Source of the DNA: Phytopythium helicoides
Taxonomy: Eukaryota; Oomycota; Peronosporomycetes; Pythiales; Pythiaceae
Reading direction: 5' to 3'
NCBI GenBank assembly: GCA_024867545.1
Contig: JANFNE010000026.1
Span: 620,001-684,000, forward strand
DNA: 64,000 nucleotides
In this document: piece by piece, positions 11,714 through 21,400 of the stretch
How the letters are laid out: each line of letters opens with the position of its first letter
How positions within the stretch are numbered: position 1 is the first letter of the stretch
Position numbers and translations under genes: made by a program
The notes under the pieces: generated by a model
The model's database searches: none
What the model saw: the letters and a program-made list of their open reading frames with translations, nothing else
What the model was told of the DNA's origin: nothing

Positions 11714-12723
11714 GTTCCCGCCGAATGGAGCACTGGAGTCGCAGAATCGCTTCCGAGCGAGGATTGGCTGAAACTACTTAAATGTTCATCGGTGATTGGC
11801 TGAGAGGAATGATTTTAGTTTGACATTACACGTAGGTGCGGCACACGATATAAGAGCACATACAAAATGGAATATAAACGCGGCCAAAGAAAGCCGACCG
11901 AAAGCATCAGAACCGGTAATGCTCCAAGCTCATCGCCTGGTATCCACACTAGGCTCGCCTCGACTTGCTCGCTTTCGTGCTCATTGTGTTCAAGTCGCCT
12001 CACGCTCGCGTAGTGTCGTCAGGCTGACGGTCAGCGATCCGTAGTGATGCGAGTGGAGCAGTTTGTTGAAGGTATTGTTGAAGGCAGCCCATCGGGTGTA
12101 AACTTGAGCTTGGCTAGGAAGTTGGCAATGGGCTCGACTCCATGGAGAATGGAGACTTCTGCATGGAGACTACTGGATCCGTTATACGTCGAGAGCTCCA
12201 TGCAGTCCATCATCACGCTTACGTCGATCGCGCAGTCGCGAAAGCTCTGCGTCGTGAGGTGCCGCAGACGGCGCTGCTGCCGGTCTCTCTCCACGACGCC
12301 TCTCTCTACCGAGCCTCCAAGCACGAAAGCTCGCTCAGTCGCAGCCCCAAGCCCATTCGTTTCCTAGCCGTCGACGTGCGTCACGACAGCCACGGCAAAA
12401 GAAAAATGTAAAGGTCCTTCTCCGTTTGGCGGATACGACGCGCTCGAATTTCATCAGGCGTCAAGCTCAAGTGGGTGTCGTGGTCTGCGCGTTGGCGTCG
12501 TGACAGCGCGTCAGCCGTGGCACCAGCACACGGCGTGGGCCGATCAGAACCGGGATGGGAGCTTGTGTGATTGCTAGTCAGCAGCGAGCCCGCACACTGT
12601 ATTGGCACCAACAGTACTCGCCAGCCGGTTCAGCGCGCCGGTCGCCCGATCGCGGCATAGTGAGCGCAAGTGTGTTCGGTCCGCCCCCGCCCCCCACTCG
12701 CGTTTTCGCCGCCTCGCCTCGCC
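11714..12723. other. Intergenic region upstream of the first START-FYVE gene
   Basis: About 1 kb between the divergent CtIP-like gene and the START-FYVE gene. It should hold both promoters. I see no coding region with a recognisable domain; ORFs up to about 107 codons overlap on both strands and look random. Confidence 0.5.
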
Positions 12724-15700
12724 ATGCCGGCCGACCGCGCGCGCAGCCGCTCGGCGCACCACGCGCGCGCGCCCGACGGCCAGCGCCTCACCGTCTTCAC
12801 GCCCAGGCGCCGCGGCAGCGGCGGCGGCTTCCACTCGCGCAGCGGCGAGCGCCAGGCGCCCAGCGGCGGCTCAGGACCGCCCAGCAGCGCCGCCGGGGGC
12901 CACACGCGGCTCGTGACGCCGCCCGCCGAGCCGCTCGAGCCGCGCACGCGCAAGTTCCTCGTGCGGCTGGGCAACGACACGTCCAACCACCTGATCCGCG
13001 ACTCGCTCGAGCAGGACGAGCCCGGATCGGTGCTGTGGAAGCCATTCGCTGTTGTGCGCGGCGTCGACGTGCTGCGTGGCGTCGAGCGCGAGCACAGCGA
13101 GTCGGACGCCGCCTGCCTCCGCGGTGCCATCGACGTCACTGCCAGCATCGAGGAGTTCGCGCTGCTTTTCAAGCTCGACTCGCACGGCGCCGCTGCGTTG
13201 GGCAGCAGCGGAGGGAGCAGCGGATCCGGCGGGAGTGGAGGGGCTGCGAGCTCCGGAAACGGACACGGACTGCTGTTCGACGCCGACCTGGAGGACATGG
13301 TCACGGTATACCCAATCGTGCTGCCGTCGGGGGACCACCCGCGCCGCTTTGTCGGCATCAAGTGGTGCCTTGTAGGCGCGCCGTCGAGGCTCTTCCGCCG
13401 ACGAGACTTCTGCTTCCTCGAGTGCCAGAAGGAGTTCACAGACAGCCGCGGACGACGGGGGTGGGTGCGCAGCATGCACTCGGTCAAGCTGCCGACCGTG
13501 CCGTCGCTCGAGAAATCGCACGGCATCGTACGCGCCAGTCTTTACCGCAGTGGGCTCACTGTCGTCGAGACGCACCGCCCCGGCGTGCTCCGCGTCACCT
13601 ACACGGTCGAGATGGACCTCAAGGGCCGCCTCCCGGACCGCCTACTGCCCAACCTCATCGCGCAGCGCATCTCCCGGCTCGCCGACATTGACCGCTTTCT
13701 CCAGACGCAGCGGCTTAGCTCTTCGCCGTTGCTGGGCGATCTCGATCTTGCTGAAGGACTCGACATCACGAACGAAAGAGAGGCGGAGGCTGGCTCTGGT
13801 CGCAATCGGCGAGCCGCGTGCCAGTTGTGCTACAAACCATTTAGCAGCGGGGGTGTCTTTGGCAAGCGCCGTTCAAAGCGATACGCATGCCGCAAGTGCG
13901 GCGAGAGCGTGTGCGGCAACTGCAGTGACGACTGGCTTCTTGACGTCCCAGTCATCGGTCAGACCATGGTGCGTATTTGCACCGTTTGCTCGGCGGAGGC
14001 AAAGCACTCGCACACGGTCAACGCTGCGGCTGCAGTGACAGCCGATTTGACGCCGACACACATTGAAGTCGCGGAGGAAGAAGAGACACAAGAGGCTCGA
14101 GCTCTCAACCAGCGCGTGTACCGTGACCAACGTGCTTCTCATCGCGTGATGACGACGTTAGAGCGTCCGAGCTCTCGTGACACGAGGCCACGTCGCCGAT
14201 CACTATCGATGGACCACTCCACCTTTGGAGCCATGGCGGACGAGCACAACCTCATGTTCGAACAGAACAGTCGGCACTCGCAGCAGACGACGCAGGCGCT
14301 GAACGCAGCCCAGCGGCGGCGAAATGCCCAGATGCAGGCTGAAAAAGAGCTACGTGAGCAAGAGCTTCGGTTTGATCGTGCACAGTTTGAGCGGGTGAAG
14401 TGGCATGGCCCTGCGCAGCGACAGACGATCATTGACGACGACGACGACGACGATGACGAAGAAGACAACGACGACAGATTTGATGGCAAACGTCCTGGCG
14501 ATTCGATTGACCGTCCTAGTTTCATGTCGTCAGAGCGAGACCCGAACAGCTTGGCAGCTGCGCCAGAGTTCTTTGGTGCCATCGCGACCCCGTCGGCTCC
14601 TGATGAAGCGAGCGATGTTTCGGATGACCAAGAGGAGCTCACGATTGACGGATCTGGCGAAATTCGTGCAACTGCAGACCTCACGCGTTGGTGGACGGAT
14701 GAGTCTCGCCAGCCTAACTCACGCCCTCATTCTGGAGGGGGTATTGTGAACGGGAAGCGACGAAATGTCATCAATGAACAGAACGTGATTGCTCGGCGTG
14801 AGGAGCGCGCGACGTGGCACAATGATACTCCAGCAGCAGCCATGGGAGCAGCAGCAGCACGCGCTCAAGCTGCATTCCGGCCGAGTGCGGTGGTAAATGG
14901 TCGCGGTCGTGCTCGACCTCAGAGTGCGCGCACCGTGATCACCCAGGAGCACATGGACTTGATGTCTCATTATCAGCGGCAGTCTGCCATTGTCAACTCG
15001 ACAATCACCACTGGTGGTACTCGCCGCCCGTATCAACAGCAACAACCGTACTCGCATGAATCGTACGGTACTTATAACAATCCTTCCGAGCAGGAGGAAG
15101 TTGATGACGATGATGACAACGAGGTCTCGATCCCACCTCCGCCCCAGCACCAGGAACGCATGACGGAGCTGCAGCGCATTCGTGAGCATCAGCAACGGCA
15201 GCAGGAGCTGCGCCAGCGACAGGCAACGCTTAAACAGCAGCAGCAGCAACAACAACAACAAAAACCAAACGCACACCAGCGAGTATTTGATCGCCCACTG
15301 CTGAACACGAGCGAGAGCGAATATCGTCCAGGGTATGCCTCAGTGCTGGCCGCTTCATCTAGCAGTGTTGCGACGAGCAGCAGTCTGAGCAGTATGGGCA
15401 GCTCCAGCTCGGGTCAGGCATCTGGTGTTGCTAACTTCGCCCTGCCACCTTCGTCTGTGGTTGTGTCTGACGCCAACAGCGTCAATCGTGACTCCCATCG
15501 CTCGCTGGCGTCGTCTTCATCGACAAACAGATCGGACCAGACGGCGGGCGAGTCCGAGTACATTGAGACGGCAAGTGGCAACTGGGTTTCTCGTCGTGGT
15601 GGTTCGACAACCCCTCCTCGCTCGACCCCGGCGGTCGTGCAGGAGCGGAGTGGTGAGCCAGGCTTCTGCACGCGATGCGGATCTCCCGAGTACCTCGGCG

Positions 15701-15903
15701 ACCGCGGAGACATTAAGCGCAGCTGCAACTGCGGGAGTGATGTTGCGAGCAGCAGCAAGCGCACGATCCATCTCGAGGGCCGCGTGCTCGCCAATGGAAG
15801 CGACAAGCCTGTGCAAGTGGCCGTGGATGTGGAGCATGTGCTCCCGCTAATCGTCGAGCGGCTGTCGCAGAGCTCGATGCTGCCGCCGCAGGGCGGACGG
15901 TAA
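12724..15903 (+). CDS. START-like and FYVE zinc-finger protein 1
   Basis: Single exon, 1059 residues from the first ATG (MPADRARS); a longer reading would need a GTG start. Residues about 60-330 resemble the START-like lipid-binding region found before FYVE fingers in oomycetes (FAVVRGVDVLRG, FVGIKWCLVGAP, RDFCFLECQKEF). Residues about 365-425 are a FYVE-type finger: CQLCYKPF, YACRKCGESVCGNCSDDW, VRICTVCSAE; the basic R(R/K)HHCR patch is degenerate (RYACRKC). An acidic run (D8), a poly-Gln tract near 15230 and Ser-rich linkers follow. A second cysteine cluster near residue 980 (CTRCGSPEY...CNCGS) could bind another metal ion. The likely site is PI3P-bearing endosomes. The same architecture recurs in the gene ending at 18478. 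Confidence 0.88.
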   Translation: MPADRARSRSAHHARAPDGQRLTVFTPRRRGSGGGFHSRSGERQAPSGGSGPPSSAAGGHTRLVTPPAEPLEPRTRKFLVRLGNDTSNHLIRDSLEQDEPGSVLWKPFAVVRGVDVLRGVEREHSESDAACLRGAIDVTASIEEFALLFKLDSHGAAALGSSGGSSGSGGSGGAASSGNGHGLLFDADLEDMVTVYPIVLPSGDHPRRFVGIKWCLVGAPSRLFRRRDFCFLECQKEFTDSRGRRGWVRSMHSVKLPTVPSLEKSHGIVRASLYRSGLTVVETHRPGVLRVTYTVEMDLKGRLPDRLLPNLIAQRISRLADIDRFLQTQRLSSSPLLGDLDLAEGLDITNEREAEAGSGRNRRAACQLCYKPFSSGGVFGKRRSKRYACRKCGESVCGNCSDDWLLDVPVIGQTMVRICTVCSAEAKHSHTVNAAAAVTADLTPTHIEVAEEEETQEARALNQRVYRDQRASHRVMTTLERPSSRDTRPRRRSLSMDHSTFGAMADEHNLMFEQNSRHSQQTTQALNAAQRRRNAQMQAEKELREQELRFDRAQFERVKWHGPAQRQTIIDDDDDDDDEEDNDDRFDGKRPGDSIDRPSFMSSERDPNSLAAAPEFFGAIATPSAPDEASDVSDDQEELTIDGSGEIRATADLTRWWTDESRQPNSRPHSGGGIVNGKRRNVINEQNVIARREERATWHNDTPAAAMGAAAARAQAAFRPSAVVNGRGRARPQSARTVITQEHMDLMSHYQRQSAIVNSTITTGGTRRPYQQQQPYSHESYGTYNNPSEQEEVDDDDDNEVSIPPPPQHQERMTELQRIREHQQRQQELRQRQATLKQQQQQQQQQKPNAHQRVFDRPLLNTSESEYRPGYASVLAASSSSVATSSSLSSMGSSSSGQASGVANFALPPSSVVVSDANSVNRDSHRSLASSSSTNRSDQTAGESEYIETASGNWVSRRGGSTTPPRSTPAVVQERSGEPGFCTRCGSPEYLGDRGDIKRSCNCGSDVASSSKRTIHLEGRVLANGSDKPVQVAVDVEHVLPLIVERLSQSSMLPPQGGR

Positions 15904-16202
15904 CGATCTTGTGAGTGGATATGAGTAGATGGGTGGATCGATGGTTGTGTGATAAGTGTCGAAGACCTGTAAGATGGCACGGACACAGAATGTGGCGACC
16001 AAGCAATGGAAAGTGGATCAGTGAAGTGAAATGATCGATGCAAACTTCTGTATTTGTTGCCATCAATCGTTAGCTGGGCTTCATTGAAAAGTTGTATGTT
16101 GATGGACTGATCTCCAACGAGATAGAGGAGTGGCCGGTATGTTGTCAATCTCTCACGTATGGTTGCCAAAACAGCCGAGTGGAAGAGTTTGTCCCCTGAA
16201 GT

Positions 16203-16218
16203 GCTCATTCTCCAACTC
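16203..16218 (+). promoter_or_regulatory. Oomycete-type initiator (Inr/FPR)
   Basis: GCTCATTCTCCAACTC lies 69 bp before the ATG at 16272 and fits the oomycete core promoter (GCTCATTYYNCA(A/T)TTT-like). Position and match support transcription start here. Confidence 0.55.
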
Positions 16219-16271
16219 ACCAGCTCCCCATCAGCCCTCCGAGCCCAAGGCAAGCAAATCATTGAGCAACA

Positions 16272-16673
16272 ATGCAAACTACCAAGCGCCTAGCAATCCT
16301 CGCAGTCGTTGTTGCAGTCTGCTTCACTGGGGATGACGTCGCTGCTCAATCGGTTGGAAGCACAGGCATCGCCTTGGCTGCTGAGTCTGCGAGCTCCAAA
16401 CTCGAGGGCTACCGTGACAGCAACGACGATAGCTCCGACAGCTCCGACAGCTCCGATAGTCACGACGGATACGGCCACCACCGCCATCGCTATGGACGTC
16501 ATGGCCATGCCAACCGTCACCACAGCCATTACCACCATCGCCGCTACCACGACGACAGCGATGACAGCTACGATGACAGCAACGATGGCGGCTACGGCTA
16601 CGGCTATGGGTACGGCTTTGACGGCTACTTTCCATTCTACGGCGCTGGCTACGGCTATGGGGGGCCGTGGTAG
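16272..16673 (+). CDS. Small secreted Asp/Ser-His-Gly/Tyr-rich protein
   Basis: 133 residues. The N-terminus MQTTKRLAILAVVVAVCFTGDDVAAQ is a signal peptide. The mature protein has three zones: a DSSDSSDSSD acidic repeat, a His/Arg/Tyr-rich middle (HHRHRYGRHGHANRHH), and a C-terminal GYGYGYGYGFDGYF glycine-tyrosine tail. It has the same order of zones as the three paralogues at 17802, 24593 and 33005 but is clearly diverged from them. Secretion to the cell wall or a metal-binding or adhesive role is only inference from composition. No cysteine-rich effector motif or RXLR was seen. Confidence 0.75.
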   Translation: MQTTKRLAILAVVVAVCFTGDDVAAQSVGSTGIALAAESASSKLEGYRDSNDDSSDSSDSSDSHDGYGHHRHRYGRHGHANRHHSHYHHRRYHDDSDDSYDDSNDGGYGYGYGYGFDGYFPFYGAGYGYGGPW

Positions 16674-16820
16674 ACTGCTTCAGTGTGAGTGAAGTGTGTG
16701 ATGTGAGGTAGCAAGCAGATGTTGTGTCGTAAGTGGCGGTAGTATTACGTCGCAGTAATGGACGTCGATTTAACCTTGAGTGTCTTCGGTGCACATGGAA
16801 AAAGATTGAGAACGTATACA

Positions 16821-17462
16821 TTACTCGGCTGCAGATATCACTGGCGGCAGCTCCGCCCACAGCGCGAAGCTTTGTAGGATAATGGAGGCCGCGACCGTCA
16901 CGTTTAGTGACGCCGTGCCACCGCCGTGCTGCGGGATGTACACAAAGTCGTCGCAAATGGCCACCTGCGCGGCATTCATTCCACTTCCCTGCTCCATCGA
17001 AGGCATTAGACCACAGCAACGAGCACCACTACAGTTCAGAATCCTCACCTCGTTCCCCATGATGAAGGCCGTGTCACCTCGGAACGGGTTCTCGGAGATG
17101 CTGCGCGCCGTCTCGAGGATCTCGACGCCGACGATGCGGATGCCTCTGACCTGGCAGAGCGCTCGGCAGTCTGCGAGCGACGGCAGCCGCGTCACAGGGC
17201 AGCCTAAGGCCTGGATAAGGCCAGCGTGGTCCTCCAGGTCAAACTTCTTCTGCCCCACGACGAACACCTCGGCGACGCCGAAGGCTGACGCGGACACCAG
17301 CATATTGCGGATGTTCTTGGCCTTTTGGACGTTGTTGACGATCAGAAAGTGCTTGAAACGACCGCCTGGAGCAGCAGGAGTCGCTGGTGACGCTGGAGAC
17401 GCGGCACGACGCGCTGGGGACGCGCTGGGGGCGGCAGAAGCATCAGGAGCGGTGGACGCCAT
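16821..17462 (-). CDS. SpoU/TrmH-family tRNA/rRNA 2'-O-methyltransferase
   Basis: Two exons (17462-17049 and 16988-16821) with a 60-nt in-frame intron give 193 residues. Without removing the intron the frame stays open but motif 2 is interrupted; with it, FIMGNE joins GSGMNAAQ, restoring the SpoU motif 2 loop. Motif 1 is NNVQKAKNIRNMLVSASAFG, and motif 3 is YIPQHGGGTASLNVTVAASI, the knotted SAM-binding SLNV segment. The N-terminus is an Ala/Pro/Ser-rich tail of about 35 residues, possibly flexible. The family methylates ribose in tRNA or rRNA; the exact target cannot be told. The ATG at 17462 was chosen because the only longer reading starts at TTG. Confidence 0.85.
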   Translation of the reverse strand: MASTAPDASAAPSASPARRAASPASPATPAAPGGRFKHFLIVNNVQKAKNIRNMLVSASAFGVAEVFVVGQKKFDLEDHAGLIQALGCPVTRLPSLADCRALCQVRGIRIVGVEILETARSISENPFRGDTAFIMGNEVRILNCSGARCCGLMPSMEQGSGMNAAQVAICDDFVYIPQHGGGTASLNVTVAASIILQSFALWAELPPVISAAE

Positions 17463-17709
17463 AAAGTCCAAGGTGTCGGACGAGGTTGGCAAATGAACTG
17501 GTGGTGTACACTACACGATGTAGAAAATTTGCGCGCGTCACACATTTTGCAATCACGTCGCATGCGCCTCAACCTGACTGACGGAAGTCGGCATGATGGT
17601 AGGAGAGATGTGAGGTCTAGTGGTCAATCATCAATCTCTCACACGACCACGACCAGATCTCTCCCGTGAAGACCACAGCATAGAGCTCGAGCTCGACCTC
17701 CTCCAGCTC

Positions 17710-17725
17710 GCTCATTCCACAATTC
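17710..17725 (+). promoter_or_regulatory. Oomycete-type initiator of Gly/Tyr-rich gene A
   Basis: GCTCATTCCACAATTC is a near-perfect match to the oomycete Inr plus flanking element, 92 bp before the ATG. The same sequence at the same distance precedes genes B and C. Confidence 0.7.
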
Positions 17726-17801
17726 GCCAGCTCCCATTCAAGTTTCCACCCCCAACACAATCGCCAAGTGACCAAGTGACCAAGCGAACCAGTAAGACAC
17801 C

Positions 17802-18332
17802 ATGCAGATCACCAAGTCTCTCGCACTGCTCGTCGCAGCCATCGTCGCCTCGACCTCGGCAACCACATCAGCTGCTGACGTCAAGAAACCCGAGTCGGTC
17901 TCCGTTCAGGACGCGACGGTCAAGCAGGAGATTTCGTCCGTGTCGACGCCAGCATCGGCCTCGGCTTCGGCAACGGCGTCCAAGCTCGAAGGATACTACG
18001 GTCAGGGCTATGGCTACGGCAAGGGCTACGGCTACGGCTACAGCTACGGTGACGACAGCAGCGATGACTACGGCAGTAGTGATGACTACGGCAGCAGTGA
18101 CGACTATGGCAGCAGTGACGACTACGGGAAGAAGCACCGCCGTCACCACGGCTGCCACCGTCGGCATCACCACCACCGTCACCATGGCAAGAAGTACGGC
18201 TACGACGACAGCTCGGACAGCTCGGACGACTACGGCTACGGAGGGTATGGCTATGGCGGTGGCTACGGTGGTGGCTACGGTGGCGGCTATGGCGGTGGCT
18301 ATGGCGGTGGCTATGGCTACTATGGATACTGA
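17802..18332 (+). CDS. Secreted Gly/Tyr-rich repeat protein A
   Basis: 176 residues. The signal peptide is MQITKSLALLVAAIVASTSATTSAA. It is followed by a short Lys/Val/Ser region, a GYGYGKGYG tract, tandem SSDDYG repeats (four), a basic histidine block (KKHRRHHGCHRRHHHHRHHGKK) and a C-terminal GGYGG tail. The single Cys lies in the His block. About 200 bp of 5' leader (17603-17801) is almost identical to that of copies B and C, so the repeat unit includes the promoter. A structural extracellular or cell-wall protein is plausible from composition, and metal binding through His is possible; neither is shown. Confidence 0.8.
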   Translation: MQITKSLALLVAAIVASTSATTSAADVKKPESVSVQDATVKQEISSVSTPASASASATASKLEGYYGQGYGYGKGYGYGYSYGDDSSDDYGSSDDYGSSDDYGSSDDYGKKHRRHHGCHRRHHHHRHHGKKYGYDDSSDSSDDYGYGGYGYGGGYGGGYGGGYGGGYGGGYGYYGY

Positions 18333-18477
18333 TTATTGTGTCGAGCACTGACGCTGCGAGTGTGTTGTAGAGAATGGCAAACTGTGTAGAGAGCTAGATG
18401 ACACTGAAGAGCCAATGGACGTTTGATGAGTCAATTTATTTGATGGCCCAACTCGGCTCTCTCACTCACTCTTACGC

Positions 18478-21400
18478 TCACAGAAACAGCTCGCGGATCT
18501 TCTCGCTGCCGCGGGACATGCCGACGGCCCCTTCCGATGGGAATGCCGCCGACTGATGCTCGTTGACACCGTTCACGACGACCGTGGGCACAACGGGCTC
18601 ACCGCCACTGCCGCTATGGTCCGGCTCAAGCTCGGGCTGGTGGGAGTCCCGGTCGCTGTACTCGGACAACAGCTCCGAGATAGACTTGCGAATATGCCGC
18701 ACCTCCGACACGGACAGCCGCTGGCTTTGCCGGTCGCTGCTCATTGTTGGCGAGCGCGGATCAACCACAAGATGATGATGTCCCCCATGGTGACCGCCGC
18801 GAGGATACGCACCAGTGGATCCTCGGTAGTCCCCGTCGTCCGAGTAGAACGAGCTCGAAGTGTCCGAGAATGCAGTGCCGTTGTGGCCCAGGTAGCGATC
18901 AGAGCTCATGCGTAGGTCGTTGCCAGAAAGTTGAGGCTCCGAGTTGACACTTGTCGGCACGGGGCCAAACGACCGATGGTGTGAATGCCGGTGATGCGAT
19001 GAGCCAGACGATACGGGCGACGGAGTCCCCGGAGCGGGAGCACCAGCGCTACTTCCCCAGCCACGCATGAACGAGTCTGTAGACGAGTCATCAGAAAATT
19101 GACGCACATGTTGTGGTCCTCCGAGACTGCGCATACCCATGGCAATGGCGGCGTCCCTGTCAGCAGGCACATCGGAGAGTCGCAAGCCGTGCTCGTTGAC
19201 TGTGTCAACACCAGCTCCGTTGCCCTGCGGACGGCTAGATGTGTCGTTGCTCGTTGACGCGGTAGTCGCACCGCTAGACCCACCGTTCGCGTTTGGCTCC
19301 CAGTGCTGCAGATCTGTGAACGAGCTTCTGCTGCCGACGCTACGGCGATCCATCAAAGCCATGGATCGGCGAAGAATTGCCTCCGTTTCATCCTCCTTGC
19401 GCATCAGATGCGGAAGCTCTGACAGATCCATCTCGCTGAAAGTGTCCGACTCGGCGACTTCATGCATCGAGTTGGGACGAGCATACATCCCGGATGCGAA
19501 CGACCCGCGCGGCAGGTCGCTGTTGGCAACACTGCCGAACGTCGAACGATCTGGATCCATCACCATGCCAGCCAGGCTACTTGAGCTCGCGCTGCGGGAG
19601 TCAGCATTAAGCCCGCCGCTATCTTCACCGTTTCCCGTGTTAAGCATCGCTCGCGTTGACGTCGCGTCAGTTGCCCTCGACGAGGCAAAGTGGTTTTCGC
19701 CTGATGACGAAGTGGTGCCAGTGCGCTGTCGGTGCAGCCGTCCATTCGCCGTCATCACTGTGCTCACCGAGTCGCGCTGCAGGAATCGTGGCGACGGTTG
19801 TCCAATAAAGCTGTCGTTGTGGTGGTACGAGTTGCTGATACTCGCGTTGTCATCTTCGACAACATTGTGGTGGAGTTGCTCGTGGGCCTCAACCGTGCTG
19901 ATGATGGTATCGTTGTTACGGCGGTCAGCGCGCTGTTCCTCGGGTGTTGGCTCCACTGGCGCTGGGTGCGAGTGGTGTCGGTGAGAGTGGTTAGGTTCAC
20001 GTTCGCCCTGCTTCTCCTCAACGCGCTCGCCGTTTCCATGATGACGTTCCGTCATACCATTTCCTGGCCCGAACGACTTGATTTGAAGCTCCTGAAATGT
20101 GCGCGAGGAGATGTCTGCTAGATCGCGGTATTCGTGGGAACCCAAAGCCGCTGCATCGGCACTCTTGGCAGCACGTCGTCGACGCCGAAGTTCGACTTCC
20201 TCGTCGTCTTCGTCGCTGCTTGACGAGTCAATCGATGAACGACCGAGTACAATCGCAGCTGAAGTAGGCGGACCTCCGTTTGTACTTTCACGTTGCGCGG
20301 GGCTGGCACCGCGATACCGTGGCTCATTTTGATGAAAGTGCTCGTCATAGGATGGTGGAGGCTGGTGGTGCGACGTCATGTACCGTTGGTCGCTCATGCT
20401 TCGTCGCAGTGGGTGCTGCTCCGGCAGCGGAGCGGCTCCACCAGGCCCGCCCATGTTCTGCTGGAGGTGCATGTAGAACGAACGACTGTCGTCTCCAATA
20501 TCGTCGACGGACGATCCGCGGCGACGGCCACGCTCCCGTGGGATGTTGTTGCTTCGGTACCGATCACGCTGGTCGTAGTAACGCTCACGGTTGCGATCAT
20601 CTTCGTAACGCTCACGGTTGCGATCATCTTCGTAACGCTCACGGCTGCGTTCGTCTTCGTAGCGCTCACGGCTGCGCTCATTATCGTAGCGTTCACGGCT
20701 GTGATCACGGCTATGGTCGCGTCGCTCGCGTCGGTCATGACGACGATTAGCATGACGTTCGCGCTGCTGACTTCGCTCAATTTCTTGCGCGTAAACTGCC
20801 ATCATCTTTCGAAGTGCAGCGCGTTTCGTTTCTTCAGTAACTCGCAATCGCGGTCCCATCTCCTGTTCATACAGACGCATTGCCTCCATCGCCATGAACT
20901 GCGCCAGCTCATCATCCGCACCAGCAGTAGCGGTGCTCAGAGTCTCATCACTGTCACCACGGCCACGAGAGTGCCCGCGGTGGCCAGAATCGCTGCCCTC
21001 TTCGTACCGATCGTACCTGTCGTATCTGCTTGGACGGGTCCCACGGTGCTGTCGTCGCCGGCGATCATACTCACGGCTACCTGCAGAGTCGAAGCTGTCT
21101 CCACTTCCTCCGTTTCGGCGAGAGCGAGTGCTCGGAGCCTCACTGTAATGCCGGAAGGAATCGCCAACATGGTTTTCAAGCTGGGCAAGTCGCGCATTGC
21201 GAGAATTGAAGTACTCGTGCGTCCGCCGCTGCATAGCTCCATCATCTCCACGGCGGTCGGCATGCTCATTGTCTAGGCTCCGCGTACTACGGCTATCGTG
21301 CTCATGCTCAGCATCCTCACTCTTCTCTCCGCTGCTGCGCTGTGTCTGGTCAATAAATCGTCGTAGACTTGCCGGATCGTGGCTAGAGATGAGGCGGTCC

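Noticed and set aside
20560..20720. Regular direct repeats that could suggest a CRISPR-like array
   Set aside because: They are 36-bp in-frame coding repeats (RERYEDERS units) within START-FYVE protein 2, without distinct spacers.
20293..21276. 327-codon plus-strand hydrophobic ORF
   Set aside because: Antisense to START-FYVE protein 2, produced by its Arg/Glu/Asp-repeat codons. No domain.
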